DNA of 64,000 nt. Origin: Hymenoscyphus infarciens. Taxonomy: Eukaryota > Ascomycota > Leotiomycetes > Helotiales > Helotiaceae. This document shows, piece after piece, positions 21,924-33,208 of the stretch; position 1 is the first letter of the stretch, and every line of letters begins with the position of its first letter. Below the pieces are notes generated by a model. It was not told where the DNA came from. It did not search any database and was given only the letters and a program-made list of their open reading frames with translations. The stretch lies in assembly GCA_001414345.1 (NCBI GenBank), contig LLCB01000196.1:1-64000 (forward strand). Reading direction: 5' to 3'. The translations under genes were made by a program, and so were the position numbers.

Positions 21924-24900
21924 TTAAACAACCCCAAAGAGTCTCCTTCTCTTAGCACCATCATCCTCCACCTGGCTAGTCTTCTTTAGCTCTCTTGCCT
22001 TCTGAAGATCAGCCTCAACAGACCACTCTCCGAGAAACTCAGCAGCCTCGCAAAGAACATCATCCATATTGAAGTCGGTTTGGAATTCGTCGCCCTTGAA
22101 TCTGGTAGGACTGTCGAGATTGTAAATTGAATCTTCAAAACCTTCACTTTCGTCCCGGCGAATAACATTGGTTGTGGTCTCTCTCTGGGGCTTGAGATGA
22201 CGGGAAGTCTCCCAAGATGGTTCGACTGGGGCTTCGCCGTCTGCTGCAACAAAAGCTTCAGCCATTGCACCCACTGATGGGCTGCTTGCCGTGATCGGGT
22301 CTTGGAGAATCACTCGTCGGGGCTTTCTGATGGCGCTTCTGATAGCACTGAAATGTTTTTTGAACCCTGTAACAATAGTGCCATCAGGAAAAGTCTCGTC
22401 TTCCAAAAGCTCAATAGATTTTAAGGGAGGTGGCGAGTACCTCCTGACATTCCTGGTTTGTACAGTTTCGCTTTCCTCCTCGTTGTCTTCTGGTATTCCA
22501 AATGATACCCGCTTGCCCGATTTGCGTGATTTTCTTTTTGGGGTTTCCCATGGATTCTTCGTCGCAGCCTCGATAAAATCTTGAGTATTCTGAGGCTCGC
22601 GTTGGCTTGTATCAGGACTCCTGGTTCGCTGTTGCGGCGGAGGGGTCATTAAATCGTTGAATGACCTTATTTCGTCGTTTTCCGGTGTCGTTGGTCGTTC
22701 GATGTGCTGCCAGGAGGAATCCCCGAGGGCACTTGCTTCAAAGGCCTCGCTTTCCTCCCGGGAATAAAAATCTGCATCGACTGGATTGATGATTTTGGCC
22801 TCGCTAGGTATACTAACTGGAATTGGTGCAGTGCTTGCAACTGCCCATGGAGTCTGTTGCTCGGGCGGTAATACTTGCGAGACTGGCTCCGGCGTTTTGG
22901 GGGGTATCTGTTCGCCCACGGCCACCTCCGCCACCTCTGGTGTAGCTCCGCTATCAATATTTTTGACCTCATCCTTACTTATGGAACTAATAGAACCGCT
23001 TTTCGGAGTTCCTATAGCATCTGCCTCGCTTGAAGGAGGGTCTGAAGTGTTCGAAGACGTGCTCAAACGACATTGAATGGTAGCATCGGGGTTACTACTA
23101 TTTTGTAGAACGCTTTTCGGAGATCTAGACATGGGAACTTCTTCTGCTGGAACAACAGAGTCCTCGCTGTGCGCCCGCTCAGTATTACCACACTCACTCT
23201 CCTCGTCACTCTCTTGATCATTTTCATCACTCTCCTGCTGTTGTGGCTTCCTTTCATCCGTCTGAAAGTGTACAGAAGAATCTTGTGACAACGGAGGAAG
23301 TGCTGACCGTTGAGGGGTGGTATTGAAGGATTGTGTACTGAAGTCATATATACATCTTGACGCCTCAACTTTAGCATTCTCGTCAGGCTGTGTCGAGGAA
23401 TTCTTTGAGCCAATCTGATATTCTGGCTTTGGCAAACACGCTGGAGATCGACTTGACCGAATTTGCGATGTGGGAGCTCGGTCGTTGCCTGGCGTTTCTT
23501 CTTCGGGGACGGGGACTAAAACTTTGGGATAGCCCTCAATAGGGGAGTTGCTTCCAGAACTAGTATGCCCTGCGATATCTTCTGGTGGGCCATGTGATGA
23601 CTTGCGGACCTTGTTTTCGCTCCCCGTGACGTTCACATCATGACTTGATTCTTCACTTTCTGAAGAACTCTCGTCTTCTTCTATCGAAGGCGATCTTTTG
23701 GCAGAAGATTGAGCATACCAATGGGCCACAGGGTATGATGCTAGAACATTTTCTTCTTCCTCGTACTCCTCTTCAGGTCGCGCTTCAATTCCGCCATCTT
23801 GTTCTTCTGACTCACCCGCTTGGCAGATCTCAGTCTTGATTTTACCTTTCTCTGGTCCTTCGAGGTTGGAGATGGCGTCTCCTGCGTTGAGACCGGACAT
23901 GCCATTATCCATACCTTCACTTTCGACAAACCCCAACGATTGTCTACCGATCAAGATTGGTTGCTGTTCGTGGTGAGTAGAAGGGAGGATTTGTGACTTG
24001 GGTTTCTTCTTCTTGGGTCTTCTTTTCCGATATTGGAATTCCTCGAGGTTTTGGGATGAGGCTGCAACTTCGGTAACAAAGCTGTTTTCTTCATCCATCA
24101 TGGGTTGGGTTGCATTTCGCTTTGTGATAGAAGGAGGTAATGGAGGTAGAACTTCACTTACAAAGCTGTGTCTTGCGTCGGGGGTATTTCGCGTAGCACG
24201 AGGCCTTGAGGCAGTGGGCATTGTCGACAATGGAAGCGTATAGCGACCAGTCGATTGCAAGTCTTCGGGGTAGGCGATAGAACCAGGTGTTTTGTATTGT
24301 TGAAAAAAAGCAACAGTATCATTAGGCGATTCTTCTCGTTTCAAGGGGGATTCTTGATATTGATGAAAGGTACCATGACTCCCACTTTCATTATATCGAG
24401 AATTCGAACGAGTATGATTTCGGACAGGGGGTTCTGAAGGTATGTCCTGATCTTGCGTGATCATGCTAGAGTATAATGGTTGAAAATCCGGAGTCCAGCC
24501 AGGCAGGGTTAAAGGTTGTTTGTTGATTGGAAACTTGCCAGATAATGGGGTTACAGCAAGAGATGTATCAATGCCTTCCTGATTACTTGATTGTGGTGTC
24601 TTTCTCGGAATGCTTTGGAAGCCAGAAAGAGGATTTGGACTTGTGAGGTGCCGGGTACTATCCCAATCTCCAAGCTGTGAGTGGATAGGCGCGGGTGCTC
24701 GTTGAACCCTCTGTCCAATATGTTCAGGATTTGGAGTTGGTGTAGCCATAGATGGACCCTCCCATCGCGCACGTTTGGAAGGGTATGACCCCTTCAGCCA
24801 TATCCCGTCACCACCAAGACTCCTCTTTCCACGTCGCTTCCCAGTGTGTTCACCGTCGTCCGCGTCTGGGGAGGCATCTTTGATGCTGGGGTGCGAATTT

Positions 24901-25442
24901 TGCTTCAATCCCATTCTCTGGGTTTGCGACTGTCGCAGAATCATGCTGTCATCATGTTCTGTATGCCATGGTGTGGAGTTCAGACTGCCCTCTATGGATG
25001 CCGGTACCATCGTGGACCTAATCTGTTCGGTTCGGAAACTTGAATAGTGTGTCGCACCGGGTCCTCCTGGCCCATCTCTCTCGCTCGTCCCATTCTCCTC
25101 GACCTCGGTGTTTTCGACTGTATCCATGCGAGGTGTATGGTGATGAACAGCCCTAGGCGCAAGCTTCTCTCGTCTATTTACTTGTTTCCGCCACGGATTT
25201 GTCCAATTGTCGAGGGGGTGCTTCAGCATGGTTGACTGCAAAGCGGGCATGACCCCGCAGGTATATCGAATTGCGTGCTCCTCGTAGCGTTTTCTTTTCG
25301 CCCGTATTTCTTGGCTGGTTTGTTCGCTATCGCTGCCTTCGCATATGAGGTCTTCGGGGAGGTAGGCTTTGGAGGAGTAATAGGGATCTTTGAAAAAGGG
25401 AGCATCTTGGAGAGCCCTTCGTGTGTGGGGGTCCATATTCAT
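21924..25442 (-). CDS. large disordered nuclear-type protein, unrecognised
   Basis: Uninterrupted frame of 1172 codons starting at the first ATG of MNMDPHTRRALQDAPFF. I do not recognise a named family. The N-terminal 90 residues look folded and conserved-type (KDPYYSSKAYLPEDLICEG). The middle 700 residues are Ser/Glu/Pro-rich with basic clusters such as RKRRPKKKKPK, consistent with nuclear localisation. The last 230 residues are more ordered and include KRVSFGIPED, a textbook RVxF protein phosphatase 1 docking motif, and end in KRRRLFGVV. A role as a nuclear scaffold or PP1 partner is inference only. It sits head to head with the Cdc11-like gene across 1.07 kb. Confidence 0.8.
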   Translation of the reverse strand: MNMDPHTRRALQDAPFFKDPYYSSKAYLPEDLICEGSDSEQTSQEIRAKRKRYEEHAIRYTCGVMPALQSTMLKHPLDNWTNPWRKQVNRREKLAPRAVHHHTPRMDTVENTEVEENGTSERDGPGGPGATHYSSFRTEQIRSTMVPASIEGSLNSTPWHTEHDDSMILRQSQTQRMGLKQNSHPSIKDASPDADDGEHTGKRRGKRSLGGDGIWLKGSYPSKRARWEGPSMATPTPNPEHIGQRVQRAPAPIHSQLGDWDSTRHLTSPNPLSGFQSIPRKTPQSSNQEGIDTSLAVTPLSGKFPINKQPLTLPGWTPDFQPLYSSMITQDQDIPSEPPVRNHTRSNSRYNESGSHGTFHQYQESPLKREESPNDTVAFFQQYKTPGSIAYPEDLQSTGRYTLPLSTMPTASRPRATRNTPDARHSFVSEVLPPLPPSITKRNATQPMMDEENSFVTEVAASSQNLEEFQYRKRRPKKKKPKSQILPSTHHEQQPILIGRQSLGFVESEGMDNGMSGLNAGDAISNLEGPEKGKIKTEICQAGESEEQDGGIEARPEEEYEEEENVLASYPVAHWYAQSSAKRSPSIEEDESSSESEESSHDVNVTGSENKVRKSSHGPPEDIAGHTSSGSNSPIEGYPKVLVPVPEEETPGNDRAPTSQIRSSRSPACLPKPEYQIGSKNSSTQPDENAKVEASRCIYDFSTQSFNTTPQRSALPPLSQDSSVHFQTDERKPQQQESDENDQESDEESECGNTERAHSEDSVVPAEEVPMSRSPKSVLQNSSNPDATIQCRLSTSSNTSDPPSSEADAIGTPKSGSISSISKDEVKNIDSGATPEVAEVAVGEQIPPKTPEPVSQVLPPEQQTPWAVASTAPIPVSIPSEAKIINPVDADFYSREESEAFEASALGDSSWQHIERPTTPENDEIRSFNDLMTPPPQQRTRSPDTSQREPQNTQDFIEAATKNPWETPKRKSRKSGKRVSFGIPEDNEEESETVQTRNVRRYSPPPLKSIELLEDETFPDGTIVTGFKKHFSAIRSAIRKPRRVILQDPITASSPSVGAMAEAFVAADGEAPVEPSWETSRHLKPQRETTTNVIRRDESEGFEDSIYNLDSPTRFKGDEFQTDFNMDDVLCEAAEFLGEWSVEADLQKARELKKTSQVEDDGAKRRRLFGVV

Positions 25443-26515
25443 GAATTTGCCATGAGAGTGACCAAGTACTCCTTCTGGTGGGCGGGAAGGTGTTTGGATG
25501 GCATCAGGTTTGGTAGGTAGGCTTTGGGTAGTGGGGTTTAAGCCCCGGCGGTTGGTGCAGAGACCGCGGAGGGTGGCGCGCGAGCCCGTGATTTCGCGTA
25601 AAGAGCTTTTGCACTACTAGGTAAGAGATGAACCTCATCTTTGACCATCCAGAGTTGGAATCGGATAATGTACAGGTTGACTTAACATGGAATTATTTGG
25701 TTAGATTGAGCTGTTTATAACATAATAATTGGCATGGAAACGTCAGTTTTGCAGCACCAGTCTATACGAGTAGCACTCGTTACAGGGCACTTGCAGACAT
25801 TAAAAGTATCAGTTCAATTGTAGCGATTGAGAAAAAGAACGAATATTAACCTAAAATCTTTAAAACAACCAACTGACATGGTCCTGAAAGGTTCACTACC
25901 ACTCTTGATGTCCTTTAGGAGGGGTTCAAATAAGTCAAGACTGCTATCTTGAAACGTAAAAGAAGCTCATTTTTTATATTCAGAGTTGGCTCCACCCACC
26001 ATCCGCTAGCTAGTAGAAAGAGTAATTATTATGTCAAGATTGACTCCATCTTTCCTCTTGTTTCAGGAAGGCAACCTTGAAGGAAAGGCGAAGGAAAGGT
26101 GAAGGAAAGGTGAAGGAAAGAGCGAGATAAAAGTGGGTTGACCAAGTAAACGTCCAGGTTGCTGTAGCGATAGCACTTGGACCACACTCTAAAAGGTGGA
26201 CCCAGATTGGACGCGATTTCCTCAGGCCCATGCCATGGATGTCCCTCTTCGCGTCCAAAACCGCAAAATAATCCTTCGATCATATTAACTAACGACAGGT
26301 GTTGTATTGTATTCCTTATTGGAACTCCCAGGAGCATCATTTTCAATTTCAACAACAACTCCGCAACTCCAATTCACCCAGCCATATCGCCTCGTCTCCA
26401 ACCCATCTGCGCACACTCGACTCGAAAAACGCGCCCGCAGGCCAGAGCACAACAAATCAATACAGCATTCATGACGACCGGCGCATAAACTCCAACACAC
26501 GAAACTTCCTTCACA
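25443..26515. promoter_or_regulatory. divergent intergenic region, unknown gene / cdc11-like
   Basis: 1.07 kb between two head-to-head genes; both promoters should be here. A short direct repeat (about five copies of an 11-bp GAAGGAAAGGT unit) lies at about 26,075-26,127. No other assignable site. Confidence 0.45.
26075..26127. repeat. 11-bp GA-rich direct repeat in divergent promoter
   Basis: Repeated GAAGGAAAGGT/C units in the shared upstream region, about 390 bp before the Cdc11-like ATG. Polypurine tracts of this sort are common in fungal promoters; no specific factor is assigned. Confidence 0.7.
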
Positions 26516-29500
26516 ATGGATCAAGCTTGGTTGGAAGACCTCTCGGAGGATTGGCCTTCGGAACCAAAATCATCTGGATCACCGGCCCCTTCTCTGCCAT
26601 CCTTCAATTCAGCTACTTCAAGTACTGCCCCTCGCCCTCAGTCTCGACAGATCACCTCGAGTCGCATCCCGAAATTCAACCCACAAAAGAAGACATGGAC
26701 GGCAGAAGCAGGGCATCACAGCAGTCCATTGAGTGAACGAAGCTTGAACGAAGCCAACGTCCCCTTATCACAACGAGCATCCAAAGCGCCCTCCAAGTTA
26801 CGGGACGATATATCGCATAGCATTCGAGCAAAGGGCAATTCACACCAGAGGTCGCTTTCAGACTCGGCCAACGGATCAGCGCAGTACAACACAGTCGAAC
26901 TCGGATCGGTCAATATCTCTCCAAATAAAGCGACGCATGAGACACCCGAATGGAAAAGACGGTTATTACATGGGGATGTTGCGTATGGAGAAAAATGTGA
27001 TCTGTTCAGCTCAGCAGGTCTTGAGAATATTTTCAAACCCCCGCCTGCAACGAAGAATCAATCCAAGACTTTCGAAGAGTCCAGCGTCATGCCGTCCAGC
27101 CCCCCACCATACAATGTACATCGAAAATCTGGGTCGGGAGCGGGATCTATTAGTGAAGGAGAAACCAATACAAAGGAGAACAATGGCAGACAGCCTCGGC
27201 AGGTTCAATATAGGTTAGCAAGTGATGGTGTCAGCGAATTTTCTTCCAAAGACCTGAGCAGGAGCAGCAGTTTTCAACCCAGGATATCCGCAGACCACTA
27301 CCCACAGGATAATGGAAGCGACGATCTCTCCATTGGCCCCGAGTCTTCTGTAATACACCAGCCAGGTCTACCTGGTCGTGTTATCAGCGGCCAGAGTGAT
27401 TTTCGGAACGAGGAATTCAGTCCGGTATATATTTCGAAACATCCCACTGCCACGGGCAAAATCGACTTTGTCGCGGGCGTTCCCCCTGCCGAGTTGAACA
27501 AGCGATTGGAGGAATTTCGAGAAGAGTCAGTGGACATAACGATCGACGATTTCAACGATTCCAATGCGAGTGAGAAACTCGAATTGACGGCGGATACGGA
27601 CGACTTTGCTCATAACGGGAGATTTGTCAATCTGCGGAGGGGTGGGAGGTCGCAAGAAGGCTCTTTTCAAAAGCGCATGTTAAGTCCTTCCTCGCTTCCA
27701 GCCATTGATGAATCGGCAATGTTACCAGAAGAATCGATGCAAGCAAGCACACCCAAGAATCTGCCCATAATTAGAAAGACAAGGGAACCAAATCCACCGG
27801 AAAAACAACCGCCCAGCAGAACTTTATCTCCTATCCCTCAAACGCCACACACGAGTCCTAGCAAGTCGAAAGACAAGCAGAATGGCAATAGCTCAGGGAG
27901 CCCATTGAAACTCTTTGACACGTACGATACTTTCACCAATCAAAAGCTCCTGCGTCGGTTGAGCCAATTTGAAGAAGTCAGTAGCAATGATAACACTCTT
28001 CCAAGCCATGAACCGACACGTACAGAATTAAATGAAGCTTTTGTGGAGAGTCCTGGCAAGGGAGGAGAAAGTATACCCACTCGGCAGGAATCTTCGGGCA
28101 AGTTGAACAGCTTTGGAAAGGGGGACTTGGATGATTACCAATTCAGTGAGGATGTCTCATATGATTCTCAAAAGTCAGACGACCACGACGAGGACCCCGA
28201 TACAAATCCTCATCCGGTTCTCGATCGAGAATCTCAAACAAAATTCAAATTTCAGCTGGAGCCTTTACCATCGCTTGAGAATAGCAATGTAACTTCACAA
28301 AGGACGAAATACACAACAAATACAACGAGCACAACTAGCACTGTAAAACAGACGACTAGCACGCGAAACACTCGACCAGGGACTGCGAATTCGGACTCAT
28401 CTGCGGAATTGCCCCATCATAAGATACTCGAGGACCTACAAACTCCCAGGAAGCGTAATGGAGATACAGAAGGCAAACGTTTGCGCATATCACCCCTCAA
28501 AGACCCCACGCCGAAACGACGAAGAACGCTACAAGGAAATGAAGTGAACAATGCTACCTCGGATAGCGAACAGGAGTTGGACTCATTTGGAGACTCTCAT
28601 CATCAGATGCAGTCGGTTATCGGGAAGAAGAGAAAAGATGCCAAGCATCACGATGACCAGCAAGCCGCCAATCCAAAAGTGCTTGCCATGCGTGAGATAT
28701 TACGCCCACGATCGCCAACCCCAAGTCAGAAACTTCATCACAAAGTGGGGAGCAAGTCGCTTCTCGAATCCGGACGGGATTTCTTAGAAAAAGCTAGGCT
28801 ATTGCAAGATCAAAAGATTGCGCAAATTCAAGCTGAGCTTGACGCGAGCGACAACTCCCCCAAAGCACTCGGCACAAATCACCACTTGAACCGCGTTGGG
28901 TCTCTCAACACGCAAGATTTCTTAGACGAAGCCAAAGCAATCATGGCAGGCATTCGGGGCAAGGCTCACCCCCGTAGTGGTCTATCAAGCTTAGAACAGA
29001 GTGAATCGGAGAATGATCGGCAACGGTCCATGGATGAAGATGGCGAGGGAGAAGAGCTGGAGGATTCTTACCAAGAGTCAACCATAGAACCATTTTCTCG
29101 TCCACCGAGCCGTGAGGGTGCGCCAGTACAAAGATTACCACAGAAACAGGTCGACCCAGAACTTCTTGATCATCTCCGAAAATATCAGGAGACAAGTGAC
29201 TTCGAAGGGGTTATTGCTTCTTCGTTGAGGTCAATCTCCATGGCCAAGGAAGCCACTGATGCTGTCAGGGAAGCGAGGGAAGCTGTGGAGGGAAAACGTA
29301 TGGTTTCAAGTCGACAGCCAAGCCTGGGAGACTTTATTGAGAGTGACCCGCCTAACATTCAACTCTCTGTAAATCCGGAAGTTCTGCGGAAGAGAAAGCA
29401 TTCAACCTCTTCATCGAATCCAAGTGGGGCTACTGGTGACGGACAGGAGGCCGAGTTTCTCTCTCAGGGGTCGACCTCTTCGGGCAGCCAGTCAACGTCT

Positions 29501-32239
29501 CGATCAATACCAACAGGTTCTTCGAGGGGCTCTGATTCAAGGCGTGTTATCGCTCCGGAAACGGTATCACATCTTATACCCGAGCAGGTTGCGGGGATGG
29601 TTCTCGATCGCCAACGAAATATTTGGATCAAAAGAAAGGGTAGTGGCGAAAATGGGAACCAAAACTTCTTACCCTCCGATGAATCGGAAGAAGATCCATT
29701 TGGAGGAATCCCAGATCTCTCGGTGGATGAAACCCAGGAGCTGCACAGAATCAAAATTGTTGCTGCCCAGCTCAAGCACACAACTGAGCTTCTTGAAGAA
29801 CACCACAACCAGCATAAGAAGAACTTGGTGACAGCATATTCACCTCCTAAAAACCCTATCAGAGAGTCAGCTACGAAGCCCAAATCGACACAGGGTGATT
29901 TAGAAGGTGACTCAGAAGACGATGATAACCCCTTGCCAACACTTCCACGAGAACCAAACTCAACGCCGCATCACCAGAAGCAACCGGAATCTAAACAGCA
30001 ATCGAACATGGAAGAAAAAATTGAGAAAGAAATATCCATACATGAGGATCGTGTCCAATCCAGAGCCTCACCATCTCGACGCAACGTCACTATAACATTT
30101 TCGTCTCCGCTTACTGAACTCATTCCACCAACTCCGAGTCGAGAAATTTATTTATCCTCCTATCAGCAGGATAGCGAAGGGAGTCAAGATGAGGGTAATA
30201 GCAGTGTGATCATCACAAAAAGTGCAATCAAGCAGAGGTCGGGGTCTTTGAGTGTGCGCTCCTCTATGAGAAAACCGTCAGGACGACGTTCTCTTCGAGG
30301 TCAAAGTTTTTCAGGGCGCCCAGTATCTCGCATTGATGAACGGGATGAAGATGGTTATAGTGCTGAGTCTCAGCAGAGGACTGTCAGCCTTGTTGTGGGG
30401 ACACCTGCAATTTCACGTCGAACAACAAGTATCGCAACAAGTATCGTCTCCTTTACCCCACGACCAACCCGCGAGATTGGACGCTTGAGTCTTAGTCCAT
30501 TATCTGATTTCACTATGCACCAAGAAGATGAATCGTTTGGTCTCAATGTCAGTTATGTCGAAGGTGGTCAGCCATTTCAGCACGGAACAAACACACAAAG
30601 GACTTTATCTCTCGCAATAAAACACCTTGTTGAGAAAATCACTGAGGTTGAGCCATACGAACCCTTCTGGGAGCACATCAAGGAAATGGATTTGAGTAAT
30701 AAGAACCTCTCAAATCTACACAAACTTGACGAGTTCTGTGGGCAGGTGGTGGAGTTGAATGCATCAAACAATCAAATAAACCAACTGGACGGGATTTCGA
30801 GTTCTGTGAGAAACCTTCACATCTCACACAACTGTCTCACCGATCTTACTGCATGGGGCCATCTCCGCAACCTACAATATATCGATGTCTCGAATAATGA
30901 GATTGAGTCTCTGTCGGCTTTCAAGCACCTGGTTCATTTGAGAGGACTTCGTGCAGACAACAACATGATCAAGTCGGTTGATGGTATAAGCCAACTCGAT
31001 GGTCTTATAAGCCTACGCCTACGTGGCAATCTCGTTGAAACAGTGGATTTCAGGGGCACAGGGCTTCTGAGGTTAACACACCTGGATCTGAGAAACAACC
31101 AAATTTCGGATGTCCAGAACTTGCATGAGCTGCGTTCTCTTTCGGACCTTGATCTAGAGGATAACAAGCTATGCAATTTCTACGTTGAAGCCCCTGAGGG
31201 CCTCGAAGCGTTGAAAAGTCTCCGGCTGGGTGGAAATGATTTAGAGAGTATCGACATTGGCCCATATCCAAATCTCCGCACCCTCTATCTCGATAGAAAC
31301 CGCCTCGGTCACCTTACTGGATTTCTCAAAGCAAAGCATCTGGATAGCTTGTCACTCCGGGAGCAGAAGGAAGGCACTGTCATCGACCTATCATTCCTTT
31401 CCGAGGCCTTTGAAATTCGCAAGCTCTTCATGTCGGGAAACTTGATTAACTCTTTCGAACCTCAAGTCGATTTCCTCAATCTACAGTACCTCGAACTTGC
31501 GAATTGCGGGTTAGAAACACTGGCCCCTAACCTGGGGCAAATGATTTGCAACACGAGAGTTTTGAATTTGAATTACAACGCTCTGAAAGATATCTCGCCT
31601 CTCATCGGGATCGTGCGTCTGAAAAAGCTTCATTTGGCAGGGAATCGACTGAGCAGTTTGAGACGAATAACAGCTACTCTATCGGAATTTCCTGGTGCTG
31701 GCTTGATCGATCTCAGAGCCAATCCTTTGACGCAAGGGTATTATCCTCCTGTCTTGGATAATTCCGTGGTGCTGAGACAAGGGAATGAAGAGACGATATT
31801 ACCGGAGCCGTACACGATGGGCAAGGCAGATAGTTTAAGGGATGCGAAGTATGCTAGGTGTCTCGATATGTCAACGAAGATGCTTAGGCGACTGTTTGAG
31901 ATAATGATGTTGAGAGGGTGTCCGAGGTTGAAGACTTTGGATGGACTGAATGTCAATCGGGCACTTCTTGATTCGAGGGATAATATTTGGGATGCTCTTG
32001 TTGCAAGGGGCTTGGTTGTTGATTTTGAGTATGCTGCTCTCAAGAGCGGTCAAAATCAAACTCAGCAGTCGGAGACCCGAGGGAATGGTGTCACGGAATC
32101 CCACGAAGGGGGTGGTATTCAACGAAAGAATTCGCAGCATAGGAACGAGGAGGTGCAGGAGCCTGTGCGAGTGGAAGCCCCGACACCGGCACGATCAGTC
32201 TTCGAAGAAAGATGGGGAGCGGAGGATAGTTTTGCGTGA
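26516..32239 (+). CDS. cdc11: septation initiation network scaffold, Cdc11/Nud1-like LRR protein
   Basis: Uninterrupted frame of 1907 codons. The first 1380 residues are disordered, Ser/Pro/charged, with many SP/TP sites. The N-terminus (MDQAWLEDLSEDWPS) is the short conserved block at the start of fungal Cdc11/SnaD homologues. From about 1381 to 1800 there are about 15 leucine-rich repeats of the SDS22-like type (for example LRNLQYIDVSNNEIESLSAF). Cdc11 in fission yeast and Nud1 in budding yeast anchor the Sid4/Spg1/Cdc7 septation or mitotic exit network at the spindle pole body. The large N-terminal region is typical for filamentous fungi. Identification rests on architecture and the two conserved blocks. 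Another LRR scaffold is the alternative. Confidence 0.78.
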   Translation: MDQAWLEDLSEDWPSEPKSSGSPAPSLPSFNSATSSTAPRPQSRQITSSRIPKFNPQKKTWTAEAGHHSSPLSERSLNEANVPLSQRASKAPSKLRDDISHSIRAKGNSHQRSLSDSANGSAQYNTVELGSVNISPNKATHETPEWKRRLLHGDVAYGEKCDLFSSAGLENIFKPPPATKNQSKTFEESSVMPSSPPPYNVHRKSGSGAGSISEGETNTKENNGRQPRQVQYRLASDGVSEFSSKDLSRSSSFQPRISADHYPQDNGSDDLSIGPESSVIHQPGLPGRVISGQSDFRNEEFSPVYISKHPTATGKIDFVAGVPPAELNKRLEEFREESVDITIDDFNDSNASEKLELTADTDDFAHNGRFVNLRRGGRSQEGSFQKRMLSPSSLPAIDESAMLPEESMQASTPKNLPIIRKTREPNPPEKQPPSRTLSPIPQTPHTSPSKSKDKQNGNSSGSPLKLFDTYDTFTNQKLLRRLSQFEEVSSNDNTLPSHEPTRTELNEAFVESPGKGGESIPTRQESSGKLNSFGKGDLDDYQFSEDVSYDSQKSDDHDEDPDTNPHPVLDRESQTKFKFQLEPLPSLENSNVTSQRTKYTTNTTSTTSTVKQTTSTRNTRPGTANSDSSAELPHHKILEDLQTPRKRNGDTEGKRLRISPLKDPTPKRRRTLQGNEVNNATSDSEQELDSFGDSHHQMQSVIGKKRKDAKHHDDQQAANPKVLAMREILRPRSPTPSQKLHHKVGSKSLLESGRDFLEKARLLQDQKIAQIQAELDASDNSPKALGTNHHLNRVGSLNTQDFLDEAKAIMAGIRGKAHPRSGLSSLEQSESENDRQRSMDEDGEGEELEDSYQESTIEPFSRPPSREGAPVQRLPQKQVDPELLDHLRKYQETSDFEGVIASSLRSISMAKEATDAVREAREAVEGKRMVSSRQPSLGDFIESDPPNIQLSVNPEVLRKRKHSTSSSNPSGATGDGQEAEFLSQGSTSSGSQSTSRSIPTGSSRGSDSRRVIAPETVSHLIPEQVAGMVLDRQRNIWIKRKGSGENGNQNFLPSDESEEDPFGGIPDLSVDETQELHRIKIVAAQLKHTTELLEEHHNQHKKNLVTAYSPPKNPIRESATKPKSTQGDLEGDSEDDDNPLPTLPREPNSTPHHQKQPESKQQSNMEEKIEKEISIHEDRVQSRASPSRRNVTITFSSPLTELIPPTPSREIYLSSYQQDSEGSQDEGNSSVIITKSAIKQRSGSLSVRSSMRKPSGRRSLRGQSFSGRPVSRIDERDEDGYSAESQQRTVSLVVGTPAISRRTTSIATSIVSFTPRPTREIGRLSLSPLSDFTMHQEDESFGLNVSYVEGGQPFQHGTNTQRTLSLAIKHLVEKITEVEPYEPFWEHIKEMDLSNKNLSNLHKLDEFCGQVVELNASNNQINQLDGISSSVRNLHISHNCLTDLTAWGHLRNLQYIDVSNNEIESLSAFKHLVHLRGLRADNNMIKSVDGISQLDGLISLRLRGNLVETVDFRGTGLLRLTHLDLRNNQISDVQNLHELRSLSDLDLEDNKLCNFYVEAPEGLEALKSLRLGGNDLESIDIGPYPNLRTLYLDRNRLGHLTGFLKAKHLDSLSLREQKEGTVIDLSFLSEAFEIRKLFMSGNLINSFEPQVDFLNLQYLELANCGLETLAPNLGQMICNTRVLNLNYNALKDISPLIGIVRLKKLHLAGNRLSSLRRITATLSEFPGAGLIDLRANPLTQGYYPPVLDNSVVLRQGNEETILPEPYTMGKADSLRDAKYARCLDMSTKMLRRLFEIMMLRGCPRLKTLDGLNVNRALLDSRDNIWDALVARGLVVDFEYAALKSGQNQTQQSETRGNGVTESHEGGGIQRKNSQHRNEEVQEPVRVEAPTPARSVFEERWGAEDSFA

Positions 32240-33208
32240 TGGGCCAGGTCGGTTGAAGAATGAAAGAATGAAAAATTCCTGTATAGTTTTTTGTGTTTTT
32301 AGGTTTTTTTGTAAGACTACGTGGTGTATGCATGGGGTTTGGGGGAGTTTTGCCCCCCTTTTTTGGCAAGGCATGGCATGGAGATGCAAAGAAAAGGTGT
32401 TTTTATTATTTGTATAGATGACTGCGGTATTGGTAATGATGTGATGAAATGATTATTAGGAGTAGGGAATTAAGGGATGACCTTTGGGGTCTTGTCAGTT
32501 AAATAAAAACACAACTGAGAGGAATTGTTTATTTTTGGGCACTTCTGAAATGTGAAATGTGACGTGGTGATGGTATTGGTTTGATATAACTTAACACCAC
32601 ACGGTCGCAAAACTATACAAAAAATTCAAGGAGATGTGGAATATACTGGAGTATTATATCCTTGGCGTGAATTTTTACTGGTGGAATGATAGGCTATCTC
32701 TATGGGAGGGATTTCTCGGCTGCGAGATATTTGCCTTTTTTCTTAGAAAACTTAGGCTACTTGGAGATACTTAATTCGGAGGTACCTACTCGGAGATATT
32801 ATAGAGATATTATCACCACAGGCATATAAAAAGAAGTAAGCCCGTGCTTTAGAAGAGCTATATAACTCGTCTACTATTAGTATAAGTACGTCGCGTTTTC
32901 AGCTTTTTTAACACGTAGCTTTTAGCAGCTTCTATTAAAAACGCGATAAGCTAGAAACGTGACTAGTTAAAAAAAATAGAAATATTATACTTATTATATA
33001 TATTATAGACTAAAAGTATTAAAAATTAGAAATTCGTAGTCTAGTCTAATATATAAGAGGCTTTTAGTCTATTAGAGACTAAAAGTATATAAATATATAT
33101 ATAATTAATTAATTCAATGGTATAATTTACGTAACAAAAGTACCTGTCGAATAACAACTGAATCTCTCTTACATGATATATTTAATGATTTGGCCAACAA
33201 CTCCGACC
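32240..33208. other. intergenic, AT-rich in second half
   Basis: Convergent 3' ends of the Cdc11-like gene and the crotonase gene. From about 32,860 to 33,120 the sequence is AT-rich with words such as ACTAAAAGTAT in both orientations, likely a small RIP-altered transposon fragment. No gene. Confidence 0.45.
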
